NCBI GenBank assembly: GCA_947499565.1 | Contig: CANMOV010000002.1 | Span: 62,001 to 126,000 of the forward strand | Source of the DNA: an uncultured Croceitalea sp. | Lineage (GTDB): Bacteria; Bacteroidota; Bacteroidia; Flavobacteriales; Flavobacteriaceae | Direction: 5' to 3' | Length of the DNA stretch: 64,000 nt | In this document: one piece after another, positions 1-8,290 of the stretch | Layout: every line of letters begins with the position of its first letter | How positions within the stretch are numbered: position 1 is the first letter of the stretch | Translations under genes and position numbers: made by a program | Notes under the pieces: model-generated | What the model saw: the letters and a program-made list of their open reading frames with translations, nothing else | Database searches by the model: none | Told to the model about the DNA's origin: nothing

Positions 1-363
1 AATACTGTAAACGGGGTTTTTAGCCTCAGAAAGCTTTTTTACTTCAAAACCGGCATTTTCTAAGGTTTTAGCAGCAACAGGAAATAAGGCAGTTGCTTCA
101 GTACCCCCAGAATAACAGGTAACATTTGCGATACCTACATAGTTTGCTAGAGCTTCTGCCCATACCTGAGACAGATGACTACGTCTAGAGTTATGGGTAC
201 AGATAAAATTTAAATGTATTGGTTCCTCATTAGAAATCTTAAATTTTAAATAGGCTATCAAGGGCTGTAAAATTTCTTTTCGCTCAGCGGATATTGCCTT
301 AGTATTTAGTGATTGAATTGTTTCTTCTATTTTTGAAAATAGTGTCAATGTTTTTGTCGTCAT
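1..363 (-). CDS. Low-molecular-weight phosphatase-type arsenate reductase (C-terminus outside window)
   Basis: The ATG is at 361-363 and 121 codons are visible before the window edge, so the C-terminus is missing. A phosphate/arsenate-binding loop of the CX5R type is visible (Cys55 to Arg61, in the stretch FICTHNSRRS), as in low-molecular-weight protein tyrosine phosphatases and thioredoxin-coupled arsenate reductases. About 50 residues precede the loop, which is longer than in minimal ArsC and is common in Bacteroidota homologues annotated as protein-tyrosine-phosphatase. It is the last visible gene of an operon with arsR, a DUF6428 gene and an arsN-like acetyltransferase, which favours arsenate reduction over protein dephosphorylation. 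The function is inferred from motif and context. Confidence 0.85.
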   Translation of the reverse strand, partial: MTTKTLTLFSKIEETIQSLNTKAISAERKEILQPLIAYLKFKISNEEPIHLNFICTHNSRRSHLSQVWAEALANYVGIANVTCYSGGTEATALFPVAAKTLENAGFEVKKLSEAKNPVYSI

Positions 364-370
364 TTTCTAA

Positions 371-862
371 TTATATTCCTACTATTTCACTTCGCTTTTC
401 ATAGAGTAGGTTATCTTTCCAAATGCCATCTTTGGTTTTTCCTACTTTCTCACGTTTTCCAATAAAACGAAAACCTGCTTTTTCATGTAATTTAATACTT
501 CCAATATTTTCAGGAAATATTCCTGATTGAATGGTCCAATACCCTGCGTTTTCACTCTCTTCGATAAGTTTTAATAATAAGGCTTTGCCAACGCCAGAAC
601 CTCTAGAAGCTGCCGCGATATAGACACTAACTTCACCAATGCCTCCATATACACATCTACTGGAAACAGGGGAGAGTGCTGCCCAACCTAAAACTTTGTT
701 TTCCTTTACTGCAATAAACCGACATTCTTTTATATGCGCTTTGTCCCAGCTTTTAAAATCTGGAACAGAAGTTTCAAAAGTTGCAAAACCAGTAGAAATT
801 CCTTCCATGTAGATTTTTGCTACTTCCGACCAGTCTTCCTGAGTCATGTTTCTAATTGTCAT
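371..862 (-). CDS. GNAT N-acetyltransferase, ArsN-like (phosphinothricin/arsinothricin acetyltransferase type)
   Basis: 163 residues starting at the ATG at 860-862. A TTG at 868 would add two residues and is less likely. The GNAT fold is recognisable from the acetyl-CoA loop (RGSGVGKALL, about residue 90), the segment GEVSVYIA before it, and FPENIGSIKLHEKAGFRFIG near the end. These match the phosphinothricin acetyltransferase/ArsN1 family, which N-acetylates amino-acid-like herbicides or arsenicals. It lies between a DUF6428 gene (16 bp upstream) and the arsenate reductase gene (7 bp downstream), so it is part of the arsenic operon. Substrate is inferred; a general phosphinothricin-type acetyltransferase is the alternative. 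Confidence 0.85.
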   Translation of the reverse strand: MTIRNMTQEDWSEVAKIYMEGISTGFATFETSVPDFKSWDKAHIKECRFIAVKENKVLGWAALSPVSSRCVYGGIGEVSVYIAAASRGSGVGKALLLKLIEESENAGYWTIQSGIFPENIGSIKLHEKAGFRFIGKREKVGKTKDGIWKDNLLYEKRSEIVGI

Positions 863-878
863 TGGCAAATGATTTTAA

Positions 879-1364
879 TTAGCAACACCCGCTTCCTGGA
901 GCACAACTAGATGATGATGCTTCCATTTCTACGGGAACACCGCAAGTTTCTTTAGCCTTACAATCCGTTTTCTTTACAGATAGTTTAAAGATAATTTTAT
1001 CATTGTTCCATGCATAATCTTCAACAAACAATTGTGCAGTGTTAAAGTTAGCATTGCTATATTCAAATTTTACTTCTGCAGCCGCTACCATTGGTTTAAT
1101 AGAATTTACTTTGTTTAATATACCCAAAGCTTTAAAAGCAGACATAAAGGAAGTTTTATCTTTTTCTTCTGGACTTTCCCATAGCTGAATTATAGTTTCT
1201 TTCCAAAAATCAACCCCAGCGCCACAATCTACGCTATCAATTGTGGTATTCTTTATCTCTGTAATATGATAATTAGCTCCAACAAAAGCTCCTGGTTGGT
1301 ATTCAAAAAGAAGCGATTTGTCTTTATGATCGTTTAGTAATTCTAAAAATTCGTTTGTTTTCAT
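879..1364 (-). CDS. DUF6428 family protein with Cys-rich C-terminal tail
   Basis: 161 residues, ATG at 1362-1364. No catalytic motif is recognised. The protein resembles the DUF6428 family often found in Bacteroidota arsenic operons. The most striking feature is the tail, which ends in a run of serines followed by CAPGSGCC, and two more cysteines sit just before it (DCKAKETCG). These could bind a soft metal or As(III). It follows arsR by 11 bp and precedes the acetyltransferase by 16 bp, so it is almost certainly cotranscribed under ArsR control. The biochemical role is unknown. Confidence 0.75.
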   Translation of the reverse strand: MKTNEFLELLNDHKDKSLLFEYQPGAFVGANYHITEIKNTTIDSVDCGAGVDFWKETIIQLWESPEEKDKTSFMSAFKALGILNKVNSIKPMVAAAEVKFEYSNANFNTAQLFVEDYAWNNDKIIFKLSVKKTDCKAKETCGVPVEMEASSSSCAPGSGCC

Positions 1365-1375
1365 ATAATTCTATT

Positions 1376-1699
1376 TTAACAGCAATTGCTTTTAGTAGTA
1401 TTAAAAAATGTATTCAAGGTATTTTGAATTTTAACCCAAGTTTTAAGGTTGATGCAATAGCATACTTTTTTACCCTCTATTTCTCCTTTTATTAAATCAA
1501 TACTCTTTAGTTCTTTTAGATGTTGCGAAATGGTGGGCTGTGCTAAACCAATTTCATCTACTATATCATTGCAAATACAAGAGTCTTGTTTGCTTATGTA
1601 TTGCAAAATGGCAATACGCGCGGGATTGGATAAAACCTTAAATATAGTAGCCATTTGATTTTGACTAGTATTAAAAATTTGAGTTTTTGTTACACCCAT
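1376..1699 (-). CDS. arsR: ArsR/SmtB family metalloregulator
   Basis: 107 residues, ATG at 1697-1699. A winged helix-turn-helix of the ArsR type covers about residues 16-85 (SNPARIAILQYI, then LAQPTISQHLKELK as recognition helix). A CxC pair (Cys41, Cys43) sits at the start of the helix where classic As(III)-sensing ArsR proteins bind metalloid. Cys80 and Cys82 follow in the wing and the protein ends in Cys106-Cys107. It is the first gene of the minus-strand arsenic operon. A perfect 12-bp palindrome lies 11 bp upstream of the start, consistent with autorepression relieved by arsenite or a related metalloid. The inducer is inferred. Confidence 0.9.
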   Translation of the reverse strand: MGVTKTQIFNTSQNQMATIFKVLSNPARIAILQYISKQDSCICNDIVDEIGLAQPTISQHLKELKSIDLIKGEIEGKKVCYCINLKTWVKIQNTLNTFFNTTKSNCC

Positions 1700-1710
1700 A
1701 ATGTATTTAT

Positions 1711-1722
1711 ATATTGCAATAT
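1711..1722 (-). promoter_or_regulatory. Candidate ArsR operator (perfect palindrome)
   Basis: The 12-bp sequence ATATTGCAATAT reads the same on both strands and sits 11 bp upstream of the arsR ATG. It overlaps a TAATATTG that resembles the Bacteroidota -7 element (consensus TAnnTTTG) on the minus strand. Binding here would block transcription of the whole operon. Assignment to ArsR is inferred from position and symmetry. Confidence 0.6.
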
Positions 1723-1741
1723 TACGATGATAAATTGAAAT

Positions 1742-1768
1742 AAAAAAGCCAGAGTGAAATTCTCTGGC
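1742..1768 (-). terminator. Intrinsic terminator after the TM2 gene
   Basis: A perfect 7-bp stem GCCAGAG / CTCTGGC (1748-1754 with 1762-1768) with a 7-nt loop is followed on the minus strand by six T (1742-1747). The opposite side also has a T run (1770-1778), so it could act in both directions. It separates the TM2 gene from arsR. Confidence 0.8.
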
Positions 1769-1776
1769 ATTTTTTT

Positions 1777-2163
1777 TTAGAACCAGGGTTTTTTGCCTGC
1801 CTGGTAGGTATTATAAAATTCTTCGTCTGACTTTGTTAAATAGATGATTCCTTCAATCAACCCAATAAGGATTGGAATGTATATTAAAAAAGCTCCAATA
1901 ATAAAACAAACAAGAACATAAGAAACCACAGAAGCGCCTAATAAAATAAATCCTTCTTTTTGGTATCCTAAAATAAACTTATGTACGCCAAGAGAGCCTA
2001 AAATAATAGCTAAAACCCCTGCTAATACTTTCTTGTTATCACCACCTCCTACAGCTTTGTTTAAACCATCGCTAAATTCATCAGCTGTCTTTTTTGCTTC
2101 ATCTGCAAAATCTCCAGCAGCCTCTTTAGCTTTATCTCCTAAATCTTTGTTTTCTTCTGACAT
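1777..2163 (-). CDS. TM2 domain membrane protein with charged N-terminal helix
   Basis: 128 residues, ATG at 2161-2163. Residues 1-40 form a highly charged, Ala/Glu/Lys-rich amphipathic segment similar to CsbD- or LEA-like helices. A TM2 domain follows: a hydrophobic helix at about 45-62 (VLAGVLAIILGSLGVHKF), the FILGYQKEG turn, and a second hydrophobic stretch at about 72-110. TM2 proteins are inner-membrane proteins of unknown molecular function. It is monocistronic, with its own terminator downstream. Confidence 0.8.
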   Translation of the reverse strand: MSEENKDLGDKAKEAAGDFADEAKKTADEFSDGLNKAVGGGDNKKVLAGVLAIILGSLGVHKFILGYQKEGFILLGASVVSYVLVCFIIGAFLIYIPILIGLIEGIIYLTKSDEEFYNTYQAGKKPWF

Positions 2164-2214
2164 GATTTTAATTTGTTGGTTAAATGAGTTTTAAAAGTAG
2201 CAAATATTTTATAG

Positions 2215-2601
2215 TTATAAAAAAGCTTTATCAACCGGCTCCCAAAGTTCCAATTTATTTCCTTCCGGATCTAGAATCCAACCAAACTTGCCATATTCGT
2301 ATTCTTCTACTTCGCCAACAATAGTGACACCTTCTTTTTCTAGCTCCACTAGAAGCTCTTTTAAATTTTCCACCCTAAAGTTCATCATAAATTGTTTCTC
2401 ACTTGGCTGAAAATATTTGGTATCTTCATTCATTGGACTCCACTGCGTAGAACAATCGTTACCTTCTTTATCTTTCCACCAAAAAGTACAACCATATTGA
2501 TCCGTATTTAATCCCAAATGATTCTTATACCAATTTTTAATCTTATCCGGATCTTTTGTTTTAAAGAAAAACCCACCTAGGCCAGTTACTCTATTTTTCA
2601 T
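2215..2601 (-). CDS. VOC (glyoxalase/bleomycin-resistance fold) family protein
   Basis: 128 residues, ATG at 2599-2601. The vicinal-oxygen-chelate fold is seen in the N-terminal GGFFFKTKDPDKIKNWYKNHLGL and the C-terminal YGKFGWILDPEGNKLELWEP segments, where the final Glu is the usual metal ligand. Single-domain proteins of this size act as dimers in glyoxalase, dioxygenase or resistance roles, and the substrate cannot be told from sequence. It begins 5 bp after the end of the upstream DUF1801 gene, so the two are probably cotranscribed. Confidence 0.85.
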   Translation of the reverse strand: MKNRVTGLGGFFFKTKDPDKIKNWYKNHLGLNTDQYGCTFWWKDKEGNDCSTQWSPMNEDTKYFQPSEKQFMMNFRVENLKELLVELEKEGVTIVGEVEEYEYGKFGWILDPEGNKLELWEPVDKAFL

Positions 2602-2606
2602 AACTT

Positions 2607-3065
2607 TTAGTTTCTACCAATATTTTTTTCGTACAAGGAAATCCAATCTTCAACAGTCATTTTTTGACAAAGCTCAGTTATTAAATCATAAGGAATGTTC
2701 TCCATTTTTTTAAATCTGATGCAACTTTTGCCCATATCTAATTTTGTTTTTACATGTTTTGGATACTCCGCAACAAACCAATCTAGCAGCTTTTTATCCG
2801 CATAAATACCAGAATGATAAAGTGCCACAAAGTTTTTTTGTGAGGCAATGTTTATAAAAGGAAGTGGTAGTTTGGTATCACAGTGATAACCAGCAGGGTA
2901 AATAGAATGTGGCACAACGTATCCTATCATTTTATAGTTGATACATTCTTCAAATCCTTTTGGAATATTCTTCTTAACTATTTCTCTCAATTTAGAGACA
3001 GGGGCTATTCGGTCTTCGGGAAGTTTGGAAATGTATTCGTCTACTGTTTTGGCATCTATAGTCAT
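2607..3065 (-). CDS. DUF1801 domain protein
   Basis: 152 residues, ATG at 3063-3065. It matches the YdhG/DUF1801 fold seen in many Bacteroidota, including KTVDEYISKLPEDR near the start, INYKMIGYVVP in the middle, and KMDMGKSC-like and IRFKK segments toward the end. No enzymatic activity is established for the family. It lies 8 bp downstream of the DUF4199 gene and 5 bp upstream of the VOC gene, so the three form a tight minus-strand operon. A shorter DUF1801 protein occurs at 46510-46863. Confidence 0.8.
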   Translation of the reverse strand: MTIDAKTVDEYISKLPEDRIAPVSKLREIVKKNIPKGFEECINYKMIGYVVPHSIYPAGYHCDTKLPLPFINIASQKNFVALYHSGIYADKKLLDWFVAEYPKHVKTKLDMGKSCIRFKKMENIPYDLITELCQKMTVEDWISLYEKNIGRN

Positions 3066-3073
3066 AACGTATT

Positions 3074-3520
3074 TTATTTGCGTTGTAAAAGAAGAGATGA
3101 AATTAGTGTTATTATCAGTCCAATAACAAACACAATTGCTAACATAAACAGCGCTGCCTGTACACTTGTGAATTCCATGATTTCTACTGTGGGATCTTTG
3201 GCTTTCATCATTTCTGCATATTCATCAAAAAAGTCTGGATTAATTACAGCGGTATACATATAATCTGCAATGGCAATTCCAATGGCAGTAAATAGGCTAA
3301 TAAGTAAACCGATTACCATTCCTTTTTTAAAACTGAGCTTGCCGTTGTTTTGAGTATCCCTAAAATGGCGTATACCAAAATAGACAAACACCAATGAAGC
3401 AATAATGGTTGCATAACCAAAGATTTCATTTGTGGTGATATCGAAATACAATCCAGCAAAAAAAGCAGTAAAGCCAACTAGTATTCCGTAAGTACTAAAT
3501 TTAACTACTGAGGTTTTCAT
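3074..3520 (-). CDS. DUF4199 family integral membrane protein
   Basis: 148 residues, ATG at 3518-3520. Four hydrophobic segments are visible (about 8-27, 34-50, 66-88 and 122-145), with a short polar periplasmic stretch containing FFDEYAEMMKAKDP between the third and fourth. This is the DUF4199 pattern, a Bacteroidota family of unknown function. It is probably the first gene of the operon that continues with DUF1801 and VOC genes. The downstream DUF1801 gene starts 8 bp after it. Confidence 0.75.
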   Translation of the reverse strand: MKTSVVKFSTYGILVGFTAFFAGLYFDITTNEIFGYATIIASLVFVYFGIRHFRDTQNNGKLSFKKGMVIGLLISLFTAIGIAIADYMYTAVINPDFFDEYAEMMKAKDPTVEIMEFTSVQAALFMLAIVFVIGLIITLISSLLLQRK

Positions 3521-3618
3521 AATTATTGGTTTAAGGTTTGGACTAAGCTAAGACAAACCTTGAATTTGACATTCATACTAAAGTACTAAATCATTCATAC
3601 TTAAGCAGTAACTGTACT

Positions 3619-4035
3619 TTAGGAGGTTAGAATATGGTATTCTTTTGCTTTTTTAATGGCTTGTGTTCGCCTTTTGGAGTTTAGTTTAACCAATACATTT
3701 GAGACATGCGTTTTAATAGTACTCTCGGTTACAAATAATTTCTCCGCTATTTCTCTATTTGATAATCCTTTGGAAATCTCAACTAAAACTTCGTATTCCC
3801 TTTTGCTTATACCAAGCTTTTCAATTTTTTCATAATCAACTTTAGTTGTTATAGGAGTAGTTTTATGAAGACTTTTTTTGTTTAAGTAAATACCAAGACA
3901 TAAGAAGATGATAGCAATAGCTGCTATGATGATTTCTATGGATAAGTCACCGGTGGTATAGGAATACTTACTTAATTGAAATAAAGCAAGTAAGGCAACT
4001 ATAAGACTAGAAAAAACAAATATGGTTTTTTTCAC
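3619..4035 (-). CDS. Membrane-anchored LuxR-type HTH protein without receiver domain
   Basis: 138 residues from a GTG start at 4033-4035; no ATG fits the same N-terminus. Two hydrophobic helices (about 4-20 and 32-51) are followed by a short linker and a LuxR/NarL helix-turn-helix (about 74-132) with the family pattern LSNREIAEKLFVTESTIKTH and VLVKLNSKRRTQAI. No receiver or ligand-binding domain is present. The arrangement suggests a DNA-binding protein tethered to the inner membrane, a type common in flavobacteria but poorly studied. Target genes are unknown; the DUF4199 gene, about 100 bp downstream, is a candidate. Confidence 0.8.
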   Translation of the reverse strand: MKKTIFVFSSLIVALLALFQLSKYSYTTGDLSIEIIIAAIAIIFLCLGIYLNKKSLHKTTPITTKVDYEKIEKLGISKREYEVLVEISKGLSNREIAEKLFVTESTIKTHVSNVLVKLNSKRRTQAIKKAKEYHILTS

Positions 4036-4204
4036 TGTGAGCTTTTTAAACTATTTCAATTTGCTAAAAAAATGTCTTTTTACCCTCCTTTTTTGCCTTT
4101 TTCTCACCTCGAAGCATACCTATGAGACTTAAAAAAGCCTTCAAATGAGCATAAAAATCTTATTTTTCACTTGAATCAAATAAATTAGAAAATCTCATTA
4201 AAAT

Positions 4205-5143
4205 TTAGCAAAATTCAGCTTTGATTTTGTCCACTATGGTTTGTGCTAACTTTTCTTTGCTTTCAATGGTCCAACCTGCAACATGGGGAGTAAGTAGTAC
4301 ATTAGATGCCTTTCTAAGATACTTAAAGGGTTTAGGTTTATTTGCGAACCAATCTTCAAAATCAAAAGACTTCTTCTCATATTCTAGCACATCTAGACCC
4401 GCACCTACTATTTTCCCAGATTTTAGTCCTTCTACTAAATCTGCTGTAATAACACATTTTCCACGAGCGGTGTTTAACAACCAAAATGGGTTTTGAAAGG
4501 CATTAATGAACTCCGTATTTACCATTCCTATAGTTAATTCGGTTTGTGGAACATGCAAGCTGATTACATCTGCTTTTTGTTGTAATTCGAGAATGCCCAC
4601 TTGGCGTGCGTTATCATCACCAACACCACCAATAATATCATAACATATAATCTCTACATCAAAACCTTGTAACTTTTTAGCAAAGGCTTTCCCTGTATTT
4701 CCATAGCCAATGATACCTACCGTTTTGCCGTCCAGTTCTGTTCCACGGTTTCCTTCACGGTCCCATTTCCCCTTGCGCACTTCACGATGAGCTTTGTACA
4801 TCTGGTTCATTAATGACAACAGCATTCCTAGGCTATGTTCCGCAACTGCATTTCTATTTCCTTCCGGAGCATTGGCTAAGAATACGTTTTTTTGCTTGGC
4901 ATAACTTACATCAATATTTTCCATTCCGGCTCCAACCCGACCTATAAATTTTAAGTTGGTAGCTGCATCTAAAAATTCTGTGTCAATTGGAAAACGACTT
5001 CGAATAACAATACCATCATAATTTTTTATTTTTTTCTGAATTTCTTTTTTGGATGAGGTGTAATCTTCATGATTTTCAAAACCTAATGCCGATAATTCTT
5101 CTATCAGCAGTTGGTGATTGGTATCTAGGTGGAGGACTTTCAT
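4205..5143 (-). CDS. D-isomer specific 2-hydroxyacid dehydrogenase (phosphoglycerate dehydrogenase-like)
   Basis: 312 residues, ATG at 5141-5143. The NAD-binding Rossmann motif GYGNTG is at 146-151. The catalytic Arg is in NTARGKCV, the Glu in the GLDVLEYE region, and the His in LLTPHVAGW, giving the complete Arg-Glu-His set of the family. There is no C-terminal ACT regulatory domain, as in the short SerA-like enzymes of Bacteroidota. It could oxidise 3-phosphoglycerate for serine synthesis or act on another D-2-hydroxyacid. A cupin gene lies 21 bp upstream in the same direction. Confidence 0.88.
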   Translation of the reverse strand: MKVLHLDTNHQLLIEELSALGFENHEDYTSSKKEIQKKIKNYDGIVIRSRFPIDTEFLDAATNLKFIGRVGAGMENIDVSYAKQKNVFLANAPEGNRNAVAEHSLGMLLSLMNQMYKAHREVRKGKWDREGNRGTELDGKTVGIIGYGNTGKAFAKKLQGFDVEIICYDIIGGVGDDNARQVGILELQQKADVISLHVPQTELTIGMVNTEFINAFQNPFWLLNTARGKCVITADLVEGLKSGKIVGAGLDVLEYEKKSFDFEDWFANKPKPFKYLRKASNVLLTPHVAGWTIESKEKLAQTIVDKIKAEFC

Positions 5144-5164
5144 TTTTTTAAAAACAACTTTGAA

Positions 5165-5530
5165 TTATATTTTTGGATAGTGCGTTTGTGTCATTTCATG
5201 TGCTACTTCACCAGTATGGGCAGTATTTTGTTTTTCAAATAGTAAAAGATGCACTTCTTCATCATTTTTAGTTGATGGGCAGTGTTCTACACCTTTAGGA
5301 ACCACAATGATTTCACCTTCATGCACAACTTCTGTTCTATCGCGAAATTTCATATATAAAGTACCCTTTAAAACTTGAAATAATTCATCCTCATTTTCAT
5401 GAGAATGCCACACAATTTCACCTTTAATTTTGGCTAGAATAACTTGCATATCATCTACTGTAGCAATTTGATGTGGATGCCATTGTTTTGAAAACAAGCT
5501 ATGTTTTTCTTTAAGGTTGATGGGTTTCAT
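5165..5530 (-). CDS. Small cupin-fold protein
   Basis: 121 residues from the ATG at 5528-5530; a TTG at 5536 would add two residues. A single cupin barrel is indicated by cupin motif 1 (WHSHENEDELFQVLKG, with His-His-Glu metal ligands) and motif 2 (GEIIVVPKGVEHCP with the fourth-ligand His). Such mononuclear metal-binding cupins serve as isomerases, dioxygenases or binding proteins. It sits between mgtE (14 bp upstream) and the 2-hydroxyacid dehydrogenase gene, suggesting cotranscription. The substrate is unknown. Confidence 0.8.
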   Translation of the reverse strand: MKPINLKEKHSLFSKQWHPHQIATVDDMQVILAKIKGEIVWHSHENEDELFQVLKGTLYMKFRDRTEVVHEGEIIVVPKGVEHCPSTKNDEEVHLLLFEKQNTAHTGEVAHEMTQTHYPKI

Positions 5531-5544
5531 AAACAAATACGTTT

Positions 5545-6897
5545 TTAGATTCCTAAAATCAATTTAGCGATCATAAAGTAAATTAAGATGCCAAAAATAT
5601 CGTTGCTGGTAGTAATAAAAGGACCTGTTGCAATTGCGGGATCTATTCCTCGCTTATGAAGAAATAATGGTGTAAATGTTCCTATAAAACCAGCAACTAC
5701 TATTACTGCAATTAATGATACAGATATTGCTAAAGCGGTATAAAAATCTCCCTTCCAAAACCATGTGAATAGTAGCAGTAGGGCAGATAAAATCACCCCA
5801 TTTAGTAAAGCTAGAAGCATTTCTTTTAGCAATCTATTCCCAATACTTCCTTTAATATCATCATTTGCTAATCCTTGTACAATAATGGCACTAGATTGCA
5901 CACCTACATTACCTGCCATTGCAGCAATTAAAGGTGTAAATAGGAATAGCACGGTATATTTTCGAAACATTTCCTCAAAACCACCCATAATCACGGCTGC
6001 TGCTGCGCCACCAAAAAGGCCAAGAACCAACCATGGTAAACGAGCTCGTGTTAGTTCCCAAATGCTATCATCTGCTTCTACATCTTGCGATATACCAGCC
6101 GCCATCTGGTAATCTTTATCTGCTTCTTCACGAATAACATCTACAATATCATCAATAGTAATTCTTCCAACCAGTCTTCCGATTTCATCTATTACAGGAA
6201 TAGCTTCTAAATCGTACTTGGACATTATTTTGGCAACTTCCTCTGGCTTTTCATTTACATTTACAGAGTCCACTTTAGGAATATATACTTCTTTAATAGG
6301 GGCTTTTGGCGAGGTAGTTAGTAAATCTTTTAAAGAGAGTCGGCCTTTTAACTTATCATTGTCATCAACTACATAAATAGAGTGTACCCTTGTTACATTT
6401 TCTGCTTGCGCACGCATTTCTTTAACACAAGTGGTAACTGTCCAATTCTCTTTTACTTTTACAAGCTCTTTTGCCATTAGCCCTCCTGCGGAATCTTCAT
6501 CATACCGAAGTAAGTCGACAATGTCTTCGGCATGTTCGCGGTCTTCAATTTTAGAAATAACTTCTTGGACAAGTTCCTTAGGAAGTTCACCAACAATATC
6601 TGCTGCATCATCGGTGTCTAATTCTTCAATCTCCCCTGCGATTTCTTTAGGAGATAGATTGTTTAATATTGCTTCACGAACATCTTCATCGAGTTCGGTA
6701 AGTACATCTGATGTTTTCTCACTATTGAGCAGCTTAATTAGATATGTGGCTTCTTCCTCATTTAGCTCATTGGCTATTTCTGCGACATCTGCATAATGAA
6801 ATTCCTTCATCTTAATGCGCAAATCACTATCCTTCTGATTTTCTATCAGAAGTTGTATTTCCTCTAAGAGCTCATCTGTGAGTTTAAACGGTGTCAT
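5545..6897 (-). CDS. mgtE: Magnesium transporter MgtE
   Basis: 450 residues, ATG at 6895-6897. Order of domains: acidic MgtE N-domain (about 30-130, [29 protein letters not shown]-type repeats), two CBS domains (about 138-255) and a C-terminal membrane domain with five hydrophobic segments (about 285-450). The membrane part includes [16 protein letters not shown] and the [11 protein letters not shown] tail that line the Mg2+ pore. The full-length form is the usual Mg2+-gated channel. Its start overlaps the end of rsmA by 14 bp, so translation is probably coupled, an order seen in many flavobacteria. Confidence 0.95.
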   Translation of the reverse strand: MTPFKLTDELLEEIQLLIENQKDSDLRIKMKEFHYADVAEIANELNEEEATYLIKLLNSEKTSDVLTELDEDVREAILNNLSPKEIAGEIEELDTDDAADIVGELPKELVQEVISKIEDREHAEDIVDLLRYDEDSAGGLMAKELVKVKENWTVTTCVKEMRAQAENVTRVHSIYVVDDNDKLKGRLSLKDLLTTSPKAPIKEVYIPKVDSVNVNEKPEEVAKIMSKYDLEAIPVIDEIGRLVGRITIDDIVDVIREEADKDYQMAAGISQDVEADDSIWELTRARLPWLVLGLFGGAAAAVIMGGFEEMFRKYTVLFLFTPLIAAMAGNVGVQSSAIIVQGLANDDIKGSIGNRLLKEMLLALLNGVILSALLLLFTWFWKGDFYTALAISVSLIAVIVVAGFIGTFTPLFLHKRGIDPAIATGPFITTSNDIFGILIYFMIAKLILGI

Positions 6898-7741
6898 TTG
6901 CTATTCGCTTTGTTAACGAAATAAAATCGTTTACAGCCATCTGTTCTGGGCGTCGGTCAAATATAGTATCTTCTTTGAGATTATCAGAAAGATCAAAGGA
7001 CTTAAGGCTATTTCTTAGGGTTTTTCTTCTTTGGTTAAATGCAGCTTTTACCACTTTATAAAACAACCTTTCATCACAATCTATTCGAAAATCCTTTTTA
7101 CGTGTAAGTTTTAAAACCCCTGACTGTACTTTTGGAGGTGGGTCAAAAACCTGTGGATGTACCGTAAATAGATATTCTGCATCATAGAATGCCTGGACGA
7201 GCACAGATAAGATTCCATAGGTTTTGTTGCCTTCTTTTTCGCAAATGCGTTGCGCTACTTCTTTTTGAAACATTCCTGTAAATTCAGGCACTTGCTGTCG
7301 CATTTCCAACATTTTAAAAACGATCTGCGTAGAAATATTATAAGGAAAATTGCCTGTTATGGCAAATTGTTCATCGCCATACAGCTGTTTTAAATCGAAC
7401 TTTAGAAAATCTGCTTCGAGTACCTTCAGTTTATTATTTTGCTGTATTATCTTAGGATGTTCTAAAGGGAAACTATGGTTAAGATAAACTATGGACTCCG
7501 CATCCAAATCCATAGCAACCAAGTCTATACCGCGCAATAGTAAATACTTAGTTAATACTCCAGTTCCAGGGCCAATTTCTATTACATTGGTGTAACCTTC
7601 TAAAGAAAGCGTATCTGCAATTTGTTGTGCAATTTTTTCATCTTTTAAAAAATGCTGTCCTAAGTGTTTTTTCGCTTTAACGGCACGCTCATTCTGCTCA
7701 TTATAAGCTCGCTTATTTTTTTTATTACGAATTTTAGCCAT
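6884..7741 (-). CDS. rsmA: 16S rRNA (adenine1518/1519-N6)-dimethyltransferase RsmA/KsgA
   Basis: 285 residues, ATG at 7739-7741. The SAM-binding motif [14 protein letters not shown] and the adenine-dimethylase motif NFPYNIST (N-x-P-Y) are intact, and the C-terminal helical rRNA-binding part is present. The N-terminus has a basic extension rich in Lys and Arg. The enzyme dimethylates two adenines in helix 45 of 16S rRNA during small-subunit maturation. The gene overlaps the downstream mgtE start. Confidence 0.96.
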   Translation of the reverse strand: MAKIRNKKNKRAYNEQNERAVKAKKHLGQHFLKDEKIAQQIADTLSLEGYTNVIEIGPGTGVLTKYLLLRGIDLVAMDLDAESIVYLNHSFPLEHPKIIQQNNKLKVLEADFLKFDLKQLYGDEQFAITGNFPYNISTQIVFKMLEMRQQVPEFTGMFQKEVAQRICEKEGNKTYGILSVLVQAFYDAEYLFTVHPQVFDPPPKVQSGVLKLTRKKDFRIDCDERLFYKVVKAAFNQRRKTLRNSLKSFDLSDNLKEDTIFDRRPEQMAVNDFISLTKRIANDTV

Positions 7742-7778
7742 GAGCTTTTTTTAGTCCACTTTGTGGAGTTTTATTCTC

Positions 7779-7792
7779 CGAGGCTTGCCTCG
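7779..7792. repeat. GC-rich hairpin in the gap before rsmA
   Basis: The sequence CGAGGCTTGCCTCG forms a 5-bp stem with a 4-nt loop within otherwise AT-rich DNA between the DUF4286 gene and rsmA. It looks like a small REP-type element; no T-run follows on either strand, so a terminator is unlikely. Confidence 0.4.
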
Positions 7793-7884
7793 AAATTCAA
7801 AAAAATGTTTTAACCCGATACCTCGTTAGATTGCCGCAAGGTAATTGCTTCTGCAAATAAACCTTAACTGTTCGTTATCGAAAG

Positions 7885-8208
7885 TTAAGCATTTACTTCG
7901 CTAATAATTTCCATTTCGGTCCTAAAGGCAACAAATTTGTTGGGAAAAAGTTTTATGCCTTCTGCACGCATTTTAGCTGCATCTTCTCTATAATATGCTT
8001 GCAAAGTATCCATATCCTTACAAACGTATTGCACGGAATAAGTAATGCCACCCATATCTTCTTCTACAAGTACTTTACACATTTTTGCCGAACTAAACTT
8101 TTTAGTGGCTAACATATCTGGAATGTGTTTGGTTTTTATCCAATTAAGCCAAGTATCATGCACACTTTCTTCAATGTTTATAGTTACATTATATATAATT
8201 CCTTCCAA
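7885..8208 (-). CDS. DUF4286 family protein
   Basis: 107 residues. The only start in frame that keeps the conserved N-terminus (IIYNVTINIEESVHDTWLNWI) is TTG at 8206-8208, since a stop codon lies two codons further upstream. The rest (HIPDMLATKKFSSAKMCKVL, then ITYSVQYVCKDMDTLQAYY) follows the Bacteroidota DUF4286 pattern, predicted to be a ferredoxin-like alpha/beta fold. The function is unknown. The gene is commonly found near rsmA and a TPR gene in flavobacteria, as here. Confidence 0.75.
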   Translation of the reverse strand: MEGIIYNVTINIEESVHDTWLNWIKTKHIPDMLATKKFSSAKMCKVLVEEDMGGITYSVQYVCKDMDTLQAYYREDAAKMRAEGIKLFPNKFVAFRTEMEIISEVNA

Positions 8209-8271
8209 GTTCTATAGATTTAGTAATGATTGTTGCTCTTTTTAAAAATCTCAAAATTAAAGCCTTGCCCG

Positions 8272-8290
8272 CCCGTTCCGTTCGGACGGG
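8272..8290. repeat. GC-rich REP-like hairpin
   Basis: CCCGTTC / GGACGGG arms (7 bp with one G-T pair) enclose a 5-nt loop. The GC-rich patch stands out from its AT-rich surroundings in the 228-bp gap between the TPR gene and the DUF4286 gene. The ORF across it (8189-8395) has no family features and is not called as a gene. Confidence 0.4.

Noticed and set aside
7863-7889. CTTAACT...AGTTAAG inverted repeat at the end of the DUF4286 gene, resembling a cassette core
   Set aside because: Only 13 bp between arms, includes the stop codon and lacks the repeat family of the real array; more likely a weak terminator stem.
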